Origin: Entrophospora sp. SA101
Lineage: Eukaryota; Glomeromycota; Glomeromycetes; Entrophosporales; Entrophosporaceae
DNA length: 32,104 bases
NCBI GenBank assembly: GCA_958430865.1
Contig: CAUDNR010001757.1
Span: 58,157-90,260, forward strand
Reading direction: 5' to 3'
The notes beneath the pieces were generated by a model that saw nothing but the letters and a program-made list of their open reading frames with translations, had not been told where the DNA came from and did no database searches. Of the stretch, positions 22,041 to 32,104 are shown in pieces. Numbering within the stretch: position 1 is the stretch's first letter; each line of letters opens with the position of its first letter. A program made the position numbers and the translations under genes.

Positions 22041-22345
22041 CTACTGAATTCCAGGGAGGGGTAACATGGCCCTGGAGTTTACCGAGATTGCATCAATCGT
22101 CAATGATGCTTTCACTAATCTTCCCTTACCAGAGATGGCTGCTGGCATGCTAGCTGAAAAGTTGCCTACAACAATCCCTACTCTAGGGCAAGGATGGCAC
22201 TGTGACAAGCTGTTGCAACTCTGGAGTAATATTAAGAGAATCTGCAGCTCGTTCAAGCACAGGGGGTCACAATTCAGAGCAGGGTTGGTGGCCCTGAAAT
22301 TGCATTCGGACTCTGATGTTAAGAGGAAAGTTGTAAAATAGTGTT
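22041..22345. other. Less AT-rich island with overlapping open frames
   Basis: This segment has a visibly more balanced base composition than its surroundings. It carries a 91-codon ATG frame on the plus strand (22066-22341) and a 108-codon frame on the minus strand (22041-22367). Neither translation shows a domain I recognise. The composition and the adjoining dispersed repeat suggest a piece of an old mobile element or a transferred or captured gene fragment. Either frame could be the coding one, or neither. Confidence 0.25.
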
Positions 22346-22531
22346 TGTTTTGTATAATCATTTTCATAAATGCTCTGTTTCTCTGATACTAACTAACCAA
22401 TTTATAATTTTGGGTAAGAGACTGGATGGGGCTTTTGCCCAATAAGTTCTCTGTCCTGTAGGTTAAAATTATCACACGATTATACACATCCTTTTCAGCA
22501 ATATTGCCAACAAGAAAAAGCCATAAAAATG

Positions 22532-23110
22532 GTTCAGATTTTGTTTGGTACGTTCCATATAAATTAATCATTTTCTCAAATTTTCTGCTTCTCTTTAATT
22601 TTTATTTGACCAATTGAATTTGTTATTTAAAAATGGGGCTAGGGTTGTTGGTGAGCAGGCATGCCACTGACAAGACAGGGGACGCCTTTGGGGTATACCA
22701 GCCAAACTCATAGAAAGGGATCTTTTGTCCAGACTTTGTGTCACATGGATGTTAGGCACAGAAAATGTACACTATCAATGTATATTTTTTTAACAAAATA
22801 AACATTTAAATAATTAATTGTTAAATATTAATACTTTTCTTTTCATAAAAATTACAGCAACCCAGGACTCAAAACTCTGAATTCAGGGAAAATCCAAAAC
22901 AATGACCCAGGTTGCAACCTCCTGAGTTGCAGAATTTTCAAGCCAGTCTTAACATCAACTTTTATGCTAGCGTGGCAATAACACAAAGCAATCATCACAC
23001 AAATGTCAACTCTCATCAGCAAACAATGTCCATATGGTAACAGCCAAGCCTGGTCTGAGGGGAAGATAAGGGAATGTTTTGTCCAAAGCCTTCCAACTTG
23101 TTCGAACCAC
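22532..23110. repeat. Older dispersed repeat flanking cassette C
   Basis: This is the diverged counterpart of 2098-2567, longer here because of insertions between about 22690 and 22900. It includes GGTTGCAACCTCCTGAG at about 22911 and GCCAAGCCTGGTCTGAG at about 23042. Near-identity with cassette A begins at 23111. Confidence 0.6.
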
Positions 23111-24152
23111 TTTCAACTGTGGGAAAAAATTCCATGATATTTAATTGCATAGCGCTTGCATGTTTGTGGCAAGGAAATTTTATTAAATTAGGCGCTGAAG
23201 TCAATATCGGTCGGATTTAGAAATCATGTTTTTTAGAAATGGTTTTTGAACCGATTTTTAAGGAACTGCACGAATTTGCATTCGTGTACAATTGGGAAGC
23301 ACACACGCACAACGCACATCTACAATATACCAAAGTTTCCCACTGCCATTGTCCTACTTGGAAAGAGATTTTAGATTAAAATCCAACAATGACGTCATTC
23401 ATTTTTAAGGGAAATGAAAATCACCACTCTGCCAGATTTTCTCATCTTTGCTTGTGTGTATGGCTCTCCTAAAATCGGTGCCTTAAAAAGTTTTGATCCT
23501 AGTGTTATCATTATATGGACGATGCAATTGATTTATTTTTATTTGAGAATAACAACTTCAAACTATTTATAATAAAGAATATAATACACAACATATATAG
23601 ATGAAGGTGTTCACACGCAAGGAAAGGGTTAAACAACAACAAAAAAAGTAATGTTTGTTTAGAAAAATATTAAAAATCACCAGAATAATTACATAGGAGG
23701 AAAATACTTGGACCCCAAAGTCATTGATATCCTTTGGTTACTCTGCAGAAATTTCTATATTATGCTACAAATTTTGGTCCCTGAATCCTTGGTAATATAT
23801 ATACACAAATGTTCACTTCATCTGGTTTTGTTACAGCATGTCACATATAATATAATAATAATTTTTTTTTTTAGCTTAAATAATAATTTTACAAACATTT
23901 TATGTTTAAAAAAAAAAAGCTTACGGACCTTTTTTTCAAAGGGCTTTTTCCAGGATTTAAGTCTGGTCCGGTCTCAATATAGGACTGCCGCCCCAAGACC
24001 GGTCTGGGCTGTTTAGGATCGATTAACATCTCTAAAAATTATTTGCTATATACTCCATGATAAATATTTGGGATTTTTATTGGTCAGGACTGATTGTTCC
24101 AACCCTATATGCATATTTTAGAAAATCCTACCACCATTACTAACACTACATA
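23111..24152. other. Non-coding 5' part of cassette C
   Basis: This is the same sequence as 2568-3609. The TTG-start frame at 23708-24016 is not regarded as coding. No gene was seen. Confidence 0.6.
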
Positions 24153-24797
24153 CAGTAAAACCTCTATATGACTAAACGTTTATCTGGGACACTTATGTTC
24201 GTTATAATGGGGTTGAGTAACACGTATACTGAATTTATTAGTAAGAATCAGCAAATTCGTTATAGCAAGGTTTCGGTTTACGCGTACACCGAATTTATTA
24301 GTAAGAATCAGCAAATTTCATTATAGAGAAAATTATAAAATATAGATTTAAAATCAATTAAATAATCAGTAAATATGGATCGAATTCTATGCTTTACTTT
24401 TACGTTTTCTAAGAATTCCACAAACAACCTATAAACCTTTATTTGTAACTCCATCACCTTATTGCTCTAAAAACAAAATATCGTTTCCAAAATTTAGCAA
24501 CCTCAACATAACTAATACAAGGTTCTGATTCTATTTCTGACTCATCATAATTTGATAAATTATTACTTAATCTGGAACAGTTGTCTTCCTTTTCATTTTA
24601 ATTAAAAATTTTTTTTATTTAATGTCCTTATATAAATCACCAATCATCAAAGAATTCATTTTGTGACCACATGTTTCGACAAAAAAGAGTAAGACGGTAT
24701 AGCGAGCATTCATATGAAATTTCGGTATAAAGGGGTAAAAATCGCACGAGAAAAAAACTTTTGTTAAATCGAGGTTCATTATATAGAGGTTTTACTG
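24153..24797. mobile_element. Pogo/Tigger-like non-autonomous element (copy C)
   Basis: This is the direct copy of 3610-4254, with the same 17-bp terminal inverted repeat, the same internal tandem segment and the same damaged right flank, so it was co-duplicated with the cassette. Confidence 0.75.
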
Positions 24798-25829
24798 ACA
24801 AATCTTCTGTTTTCATCATTATATATTGTGGCTGTTGTTTTGTAAAAATCACATCATTCAGAAAATCTTAATAATAGGTGAAAGAACAATTTCAGTAAAA
24901 TAGATACTCGCAATAAATCAGTCATTATTTATATTATCAAGTATATACTTTAAATAATTGATTGAGAGGAGTTTACCCGTGTAACAAATAAAAACAAAAA
25001 ATCATATTTATTGTTAAAGCTAAAAATAAAAATTTTTATTTACAAACATTCAAGTCGAAAGTTTTATACTAATATTAACGCCTTTTTTCTATTTTCAACA
25101 ATATTTAGTCATACGATTTTTTTTTCTAAATCTTAATCTCAAATTTAAAAATCGTAAGATCTCAACGTATTACAAAAATCATGTGGATCGGCTTATTGAG
25201 AGCTGTTCGATATTAATATTAATAATACATCAATATATTTAATTATATTAATATGTTGTCTGACATGACATCAAAAGATAGAATAAAAATTTGTCCAAGT
25301 TAAGCCAAACCCGACTTACTAAGTTTTACCAGTAATAAATAATGATGAAGATGATGTAAAGCGGGATAATTTAATTTAGTCAATTATAGCTTTACATTAA
25401 ATGGAGAATCTGCTTGATTAAAGAATTGAATTTTATATATATACAGTATAGTCAAACAAATTAATGAATGATTAATCAAATCTAATTGAGTTGTATTTCT
25501 GATGACATCTCATCAACAATCACTTTAAAGGATGTTTTGTTGGTAAACTGAAATGAGATGTTTTAATTCTAGTTAAGAACAACACTCATTGTTTAATTAT
25601 ATAGAATGAAATGTTAAGACAAATAAATTTTTATAGCTTCCTGTTCTTGCTTAGTTTCAATAACATTGTTTTATAAGTATTTCCTCTTTAAGGGTATTAT
25701 TGGCGCTTCTTATGATTTTTATCTTTTGTGATTTCCTTCCATACTTATACACTGTGTATTAACATTAATAATCGTAATCGGAACACCGAGAGAATTATGT
25801 ACCACCAGGGAAATCTGAATTTGTTGAGC
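24798..25829. other. AT-rich upstream region of carrier gene C
   Basis: This is equivalent to 4255-5286. No gene was recognised. Confidence 0.5.
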
Positions 25830-25953
25830 CACGTGTTCCATGTGTATCTTTAACTTTATTTCTTTTTTTGGTGTTTTGATTGGCTGTTTTGTCATCAAAA
25901 AATGAATAAAATTCCCACATTGAATTGTTTTATTTATTATTCAAAAAAAAAAA

Positions 25954-27731
25954 ATGAAATTTTCTTTTAGTTCATACATGCCCTCCACAAAAAAATTTAA
26001 TAGTTTTCTACCAACTGAAAATGATAAACTTAAGCATTCTATAGCGGGTGCCGTTGCAGGTTGTGTTAGTTCTGTGGTTACTTGTCCTTTAGATGTGGTC
26101 AAGACAAGGTTACAAAATCAAGGGAAAATTCCTGTTAATAATAGAATACCGCTATACCGTGGAACTGGAGGTATTCTTTCCTTATATTTTGCACACTTTA
26201 CATTTTACGTTATATATTTTATATATTCTCATCGTTTTTCTTGTCGATTTATTATTTATTTAATTCAGGTACTTTAAAAAGAATATGGCTAGAAGAAGGA
26301 ATTAGAGGCCTTTATTGTGGGCTTGGACCTACATTATATGGATATTTACCAACATGGGCAATTTATTTTACTGCATATGATTATTTCAAATTAGTTTTGA
26401 TAGAGCGTACAGGTAAGAATAGAAGAGCGAATGAGAAGAAAACGGATTGAATTTAATTTATTATTATATGGGAGATTAATTTTAGGTGGATTTTCTATAT
26501 TTTTACTTTTTAGAAATTTAATATTTATATATTGCTTATTTCTTGGGGAATTCTTGGAAAAAAGAAGATTAAAACTTTAAATTTAATTAATAAATTTATA
26601 TTTGCATATTTACATACATATACATATCACATATCACACATACAATCACATCTACATAGTCATGCACATTCTCATATATGCACACGAATAGAGAAAAATC
26701 AATAAATAGATTTACATTTTTTAATTAACACTTAAATGATTTAAATAATAACATTTTCAACAAAAGTATGCAAAGATCATTTTGTTCTTTAAATATTATC
26801 AATCGATTGAAAAAAAAAAAAATAATAATAATTTATATTTATAATTAACTATATACTTGTATATTTATTTATCATAATTAATATGAAAGATGATATTTAA
26901 AAATAGAAGGTTAATAACAATTATTTGATTCATTCATCTATTCTATATTTTAATTTAGGAAAAAATACCAATATTGATAATCACTGGATAGTGCATATAT
27001 TTGCGGCTATGGGTGCAGGTGCAACAAGCGCAATAGTTACTAATCCATTATGGGTGATCAAAACAAGATTTATGGTAGATATAAGATAAATAATATAATT
27101 AGATATTTTGCGAGAAGGAAAAAGATTAATCAATAATTATTGTTATTAATGATAATTATTAGACACAAAATCAATCAACATCCTACAAATATAGAAATAC
27201 ATTACATGCTTTCACAACAATATATCGTCACGAAGGGATGAAAGGCTTTTATAAAGGTCTTGGCCCCTCTTTATTGGGTGTTACTCATGTGGCAGTGCAA
27301 TTTCCTTTATATGAAAAGATGAAAATTTGGCTTAGTAAGTATTTTTATATTTTTGGAAAAATTAAATGCGTATTTAATTAATCTGTTTGTTTGTTTGTTT
27401 GTTGATTTTTCAAGGATCACCAGACAAAGAATATATATCCAACGTATCGATTTTATTTGCCTCATCGATTTCAAAAATGACAGCGTCATTAGTAACTTAT
27501 CCACATGAAGTTGTTCGAACAAGATTACAAAATCAAACTGTCAAACCTTTTAAATATAAAGGATTATGGGATAGTGTTAAAGTGATAAAACAAGAAGAAG
27601 GTTTTTTGGCTTTTTATAAAGGAATGTCGACAAATTTACTTAGAACGGTTCCTGCAAGTGCCTTAACCATCTTAACTTATGAAGTGTTGGTTAGAAAATT
27701 GAATGCAAATAATTCAAAAAAACAACATTAG
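25954..27731 (+). CDS. Mitochondrial carrier (SLC25), NAD+ transporter-like, copy C
   Basis: Exons are 25954-26170, 26269-26412, 26959-27074, 27163-27334 and 27415-27731. They give a 321-residue product identical to copies A and B as far as the open blocks show. All GT-AG sites, the three carrier signatures and the stop are intact. The second intron (546 nt) is the only long one and contains CA/TA-rich low-complexity DNA. The gene lies 1.25 kb upstream of the intact kinase, on the same strand. NAD+ is the most likely cargo by motif similarity to Yia6-type carriers, with FAD, folate or pyrimidine nucleotides as alternatives. Confidence 0.85.
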
Positions 27732-28981
27732 CTTATGACCGACTTAACTTACAAAGTGTTATTTGCTGAAAATTTGAATCAAAAAAAAAAAAAAAAACAA
27801 TAATAATAATCAATCTTTTTATGTAACCAGTAGTAATTCATCCATTCATCCATTCATTCATCCATTCATTCATCCATCATCATCATCATCATACATTTAT
27901 TGATTCGTTTATCACATCCTACCTAATCCACCTAACCGATATTTAATCATCACACTCAACATGCTCTCATCTCACCCAATTCAAGCTAATCATTTAGTGA
28001 TCGCTTATTTGCTATGCTATGATGACATAATAGACATTTTAATATTGACAATAAAAAATAGTTCAACTATTTTTTAGGATGGAATTTGAAAGACAGACGA
28101 TTTGTTATATTTATTGTTTTTTGTTAAATATTTTATAATAGTCGCGTGTAATAAAAAAAAACAATATTAAAGTAGAATGCATTTATTTATTGATGCGACG
28201 ACTGCATTTAATATCTAATACTAATACTAATGATCATAAAAAAAAAATACCTTTTTTGTTGGGTTGAATAAAATTCATTATGTAAATAATGAACGAATAT
28301 TTAAATAAAATAAAAGGATATTTATTGTATTACCTGCCCAACAGAATCATGGTGCTCTCTACACTTATTAACTCAAAGATGGACCGAGTGATTAAAAGCG
28401 CACAACCTTTTAATAATTGATATCAAAAGTCAAAATTATCTCAAAGTTAAATTTTAAATGCAAATTTGTCTTGAAGTTGATTGTATTGTTGTGTCTCGCG
28501 GGTGATTGATTGCTTTGTTTTTGAAATTAATTCATCATTTAAAGTCCGAAATCAAGGGAACTGAAAATAATGAGTATGATGAGGATGGATAATATAAAGT
28601 TTTAACTGAACTTGAAATCTGGAAAAAATGGACTTTCAATCCGAAAAATTGGATTTACTTTTTTTGTTTTATTATACTATATTCAATATTTTTATTGTAA
28701 AAAAAATCCAAGATACTGCTGCATGCAAGGAAATTCCGAATGATCCATTAAAGTACGTTGGCTCATTCTTAATATCCCACAAGATTAGGAAGGTGAAAAT
28801 TATGACAAGAGAAACAATTGGGTAAAATTAAGCATCTTTAATATTGATTTTGATATGTTAAAGGAATACGAAAACAAAAATTTAGATTCTTATCAAATCA
28901 GTACTCCTGAAGGCTAAATAATGTTGATTTGCAAAAAAATACACAAATTAATTTTTTTAAAATAAATATTAAAAAGTTAAA
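27732..28981. other. Spacer between carrier and kinase, copy C
   Basis: This is the same sequence as 7189-8438 except for the A-to-G difference at 28581. It includes the microsatellite, the small hairpin and the 65-codon frame (28628-28825), which I do not regard as a gene. Confidence 0.55.
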
Positions 28982-30459
28982 ATGTCCGTTAGATTATTAA
29001 CACCAGACAGAAGAGTACTAGTATATAAAATTCATAATGAAATGAATGTTATTGCTCATTATGCTTTTCCAAATGATTCTAATTCTGACAATGAAAATAG
29101 GAAAAGTTATTTTTTCCATTTAGTCAAAGGAAACCAAGAACTATCAGAAAATGAAAAGGAATATTGTAGAGAAAGGTTTATTTATAATTTCGAATTAAAA
29201 AACGCCATTCAAAAAACTGGCAAACGAAGAGAATGCAATAATTGTAAAACAATAAGATACTCTGATAAATATTGTGAAAAGTGTATTAGTCTACACTTAC
29301 AGAGCCTTTTCAGTACTTGGACATCTGGAAATGAGATAATTGATGGTTTTATTCAAAAATGTCAACAGCTTTCATCTCTTCCAGTTAGAATTATAGAATG
29401 GATACCTTATGAGCAATTTGATAATATAAAAAAATTAACTAAAGGTGGATTCAGTTCTATTTATACTGCTGGATGGACAAGAGGACATATTCATGATTAT
29501 GATGAAAATAAGAAGTTTATTTATTTTGGGAATCAGGATGTTGTATTAAAATCATTAAATAATTCAAGTAATCCAGGAAAACCTTTTTTTGATGAGGTAA
29601 TTGATCTTATTTAATTATACTATTTATATTAAATCAATTAATTTATTTATATAATTAATTTCAGGCATTGAATTATTGTAAAATTAAATCAAACTCAATT
29701 ATTCCTTGTCATGGTATGACTAAATTCCCAGAAAATGGAAATTATGCAATGGTTCTTAATTATAATTCAGAAGGAAATTTAAGAGATTACATACAAAAAA
29801 ATCATTATAATTTAACATTAAAAGATAGAATTAATATTTTTGATGGTTTATGTGAAGCATTATATTGGATTCATGAAAAAGATTTAATTCATTGTGATTT
29901 ACATAGTGGTAATATATTATTGCAAGGAGGTGCTTGTTATATCACAGATTTTGGATTATGTGGACCAGTTGATGAAAAATCATCAAATAAAATTTATGGG
30001 ATTGTATCATATATTGCACCAGAACTATTTAAAGGTAAAAAACACACAAAAGAAACAGATATTTATAGTGTTGGGATGTTAATGTGGGAAATATTTGCAG
30101 GTCATTCACCATTTGATGATAAAGCTCATAATTACGACTTAATGTTTAATATATGTGCAGGTTTACGACCACCAATATTATCAGGAATGCCTGATGATTA
30201 TGCACAAATGATGAAAAGGTGTTGGGATGTGGACCCAGCCAAGAGACCACCTATTGGTGAGCTTTTGGAATTTGCTAATAATCAACAAAAAAAAATTATC
30301 AATAATAATCATAATAATAATAGTATTAGTAATAGTAGTGGTGATTCACAACAAGTACACAAATCACATCCATTAGCATATCACACAAGTAGAATATTAA
30401 ATGATGAATTTGCTAAATTGAATTTAAGTAATGATAGCTTATTAAATTATGAAATATAA
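28982..30459 (+). CDS. TKL-like protein kinase with N-terminal zinc-ribbon-like motif, copy C
   Basis: Exons are 28982-29596 and 29665-30459, with a 68-nt GT-AG intron in phase 0 after FFDE. The protein has 469 residues. Residues 85-101 carry CNNC and CEKC, a probable zinc-binding pair. The kinase domain runs from about 145 to 410: glycine loop TKGGFSSIY (153-161), Lys190 in VVLK, likely helix-C Glu205, catalytic loop HCDLHSGN (281-288, Asp283 and Asn288 present), DFG at 300-302, APE at 323-325, Asp337 and Arg399. HCD in place of HRD makes it a non-RD kinase. The tail is Asn/Ser-rich and ends in a HPLAYHTSRILNDE segment typical of kinases expanded in this fungal group. It should be catalytically active on Ser/Thr (or Tyr). 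Targets are unknown. It is the only complete kinase of the three cassettes. Confidence 0.85.
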
Positions 30460-31031
30460 TTTTAATGAGGCATTAAATTAATTGAAGTTATTAATTTAAA
30501 TATGATTATTTATTAATTAATTATAATTATAATGATAATAATAAGTAGTTGATAAGGTTAAAGTTGGGGAATTGGATGAATTATTGATGGGTAGATAATT
30601 AATTATTTTCACCATTTAATTATCTTTTATATTTATTATTTAATTTTTTTTATTATTTCTAAAAGTTTAAAAATAAATTTGACTAATTTCTCCAATTCAG
30701 AAGAATCACACATTTTTACGATTGAATAATACATAATTTTCTTGATGTCAAAAATCAAATGTTAAATTCAAAATGAACAATACTACATTTCATTTTTGAA
30801 ACATTTTCTTGAAGTTGATTGTATTTTTGAAAGATGAGATAATGTTTTGACTGAATTCGAAATTAAATATTTTAAAAGATCCATTTAACCAAATGAAACA
30901 AGGAAAAATGAACTCTCGATCTGGAAAATGCGTTACATTTTCTTTGTTTTTAACCCAGTAATTTATTCAATATTTTTTAGAAGGCTAATAATTAATGTGT
31001 CAGATATTAATTTTACTTGAATAATATTAAA
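30460..31031. other. 3' flank of kinase C and 5' flank of decayed kinase copy
   Basis: The part up to about 30711 is related to the 3' flank of kinase A. From about 30800 the sequence is related to the region upstream of the kinase start in the cassettes (for example CTTGAAGTTGATTGTAT at about 30811 and TTTATTCAATATTTTT at about 30961), with many differences. No gene was found. Confidence 0.5.
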
Positions 31032-31431
31032 ATGTCACCATACTTTAGAAGTGGATTAATACGTAAAAGGTTTAATGAAATTGCTCATTCTGATTTTCCA
31101 ACTAATTCTGACAATGAAAATAGTAAAAGTTTGTTTTTTTCCATTTAGTCAAAGAAAACCAAGAACTATCAGAAAATGAAAAGGAATATTGTAGAGAAAA
31201 GTCTATCTATAACATTGAATTAATGAATGCAATTAATAAATATGGCGAACCAAGAGAATGCAATAATTGCAAACAACAGCAAGATATTCTGACAAATATC
31301 GTGAAAAGTGTATTAATATACACTTACAGAGCCTTTTCAGTACTTGGACATCTGGCAATGAGATAATTGATAGTTTTATTCAAAAATGTCGGCAGTTTTC
31401 ATTCATATCTTCCATAGAATGGATACATTAA
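31032..31431 (+). pseudogene. Decayed 5' copy of the kinase gene
   Basis: It begins at ATG (31032) with a sequence related to the kinase N-terminus. It keeps landmarks such as ENQELSENEKEYCRE, RECNNC and STWTSGNEIID, but in different frames. A T-run length change gives a stop after 38 codons. A second shift follows the CNNC motif. The third zinc-ligand cysteine is replaced by Arg. A stop follows EWIH at 31429-31431. The kinase domain is absent. Divergence is much greater than among the three cassettes, so this is an older tandem copy. It supports the ATG chosen for the intact kinase, because the MS start is shared. Confidence 0.75.
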
Positions 31432-31919
31432 ACACTCTTTTCCAATACAATATTCCAATGTTTGTTAATTTAAGACTCAGCTGTTTATATAAACAAGCAA
31501 TGATATTTTACCTCCTATTGCATATATTAAATTTGGTTTTTTTTTGTTATTATTTATGACTTAGCGAAACATGGGGAAAGTTTAGCTTATTAAAGATTCC
31601 TTGCAAGAACTATCAGCCCAGCAAGGCAATGTAGATATTTACGTCATTCACATCTCCATGGAGTTTCTTCTCCATGTAAAATTTCTCTTTCGGTTGCAAC
31701 ATGATGGAATCCATGGTTTGAAATGGTTGATTATACAAGAAGGCACCTATCATATTGGAATTAGGATGAGTTAACTAAAGATCAATCAGATGACACATGC
31801 ATTCATTTTATTTCTATCCGTGCCAAACAATTTAGTTAATATTAAGATGCAAGTTGTTGTTCCACTTGTAGAAAGTCATAAAAAGCAATTATCTGAACCG
31901 AACTAACCAAAACTTTTCA
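31432..31919. other. Intergenic stretch, no gene seen
   Basis: No domain or long frame was recognised. A frame reading MQVVVPLVESHKKQL begins at about 31850 and ends at a stop just before the fragment that follows. It may be an upstream part of that fragment. Confidence 0.4.
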
Positions 31920-32073
31920 CATCTTATTATCCAAATGATTTTAATTCTATTTTCCATTCACCTTTTGAAGTTGCTCTTAACAAATTTAATGCATGCCCGA
32001 AATTTATATGGATCAAAAGAAAACATTTACAGTCCCTTGAAAAAAGTATCGCTTCACCTGATGATCGACGAAA
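31920..32073 (+). pseudogene. Fragment of unrecognised dispersed coding family (right-edge copy)
   Basis: An open frame reads FHSPFEVALNKFNACPKFIW and continues with KRKHLQSLEKSIASPDDRRK to a stop at about 32071-32073. The same block, with frame breaks, is at the left edge of the window (78-250). The coding character is good, but the frame is interrupted by a stop upstream. The family is not recognised. Confidence 0.4.
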
Positions 32074-32104
32074 ATAATTGGATAACTTCTGTGATATAAA
32101 AAGT

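Larger units (their letters stand above)
23111..30711 (+). repeat. Cassette C of the triplicated segment
   Basis: This copy aligns to cassette A at an offset of 20543 from 23111 to about 29346, then diverges through the kinase gene and its 3' flank until about 30711. It holds the same pogo-like element, the carrier gene and the only intact kinase gene. It is in the same orientation as A and diverges head to head from B across the gap. Confidence 0.9.

Noticed and set aside
22911..22927. GGTTGCAACC as a possible RNA polymerase III B-box of a SINE
   Set aside because: It departs from the B-box consensus, is a plain palindrome, and no A-box or tRNA-like fold was found nearby.
29894..30082. 62-codon frame inside kinase C
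   Set aside because: It is an out-of-frame shadow of the kinase second exon. It is the same frame into which kinase A slips after its deletion.

Overview
ORGANISM. The window is AT-rich, intron-bearing eukaryotic DNA. It most likely comes from an arbuscular mycorrhizal fungus of the Rhizophagus type. The basis is the combination of an expanded TKL-like protein kinase family with an N-terminal CxxC/CxxC zinc-ribbon-like segment, a Crinkler (CRN)-type P-loop NTPase remnant, short 60-100 nt GT-AG introns, and abundant pogo/Tc1-like element debris. This assignment is inference from family recognition; no search was run.

LAYOUT. A cassette of about 6 to 8 kb occurs three times. Copy A (+) runs from 2568 to about 10195, copy B (inverted, -) from about 14055 to 20306, and copy C (+) from 23111 to about 30711. 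A and B positions add up to 23314, and A and C differ by exactly 20543. Every open frame compared keeps this register for about 6 kb, and a 17-nt poly-A tract has the same length in all three. Each cassette carries, in order, a 645-bp pogo-like non-autonomous element, a five-exon mitochondrial carrier gene (SLC25 family, closest in motifs to NAD+ carriers of the Yia6/Ndt type, 321 aa) and a two-exon kinase gene. The carrier is intact in all three copies. The kinase is intact only in C (469 aa). In A it is frameshifted after the APE motif. In B it has lost a splice acceptor, is frameshifted and is truncated. Near-identity stops abruptly inside the kinase gene, where the three copies form a mosaic.

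BETWEEN AND AROUND. The 1-2.1 kb stretch holds the tail of a CRN-linked sequence at the left edge and a Tc1-like element remnant with a tandemly repeated end. Between A and B (10.9-12.3 kb, minus strand) lies a broken CRN-type NTPase gene. Its last 77 bp are a perfect inverted match to bases 1-77 of the window. Copy B ends exactly at a 10-N assembly gap (20307-20316). From 20.3 to 23.1 kb there are small inverted-repeat elements, two short open fragments and a diverged copy of the repeat found at 2.1-2.6 kb. After C lies an older, decayed kinase 5' copy (31032-31431), then a sequence related to the left edge.

HOW IT FITS. There is no evident pathway shared by the carrier and the kinase; they are linked because they were duplicated together. 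Biologically the window looks like a recently amplified, inverted and recombining accessory locus in which a housekeeping-type carrier travels with a fast-diverging kinase. The flush assembly gap means mis-scaffolding must be excluded before the inverted arrangement is trusted. The distinct kinase 3' ends argue that at least three real copies exist. I did not find a clearly new molecular system.
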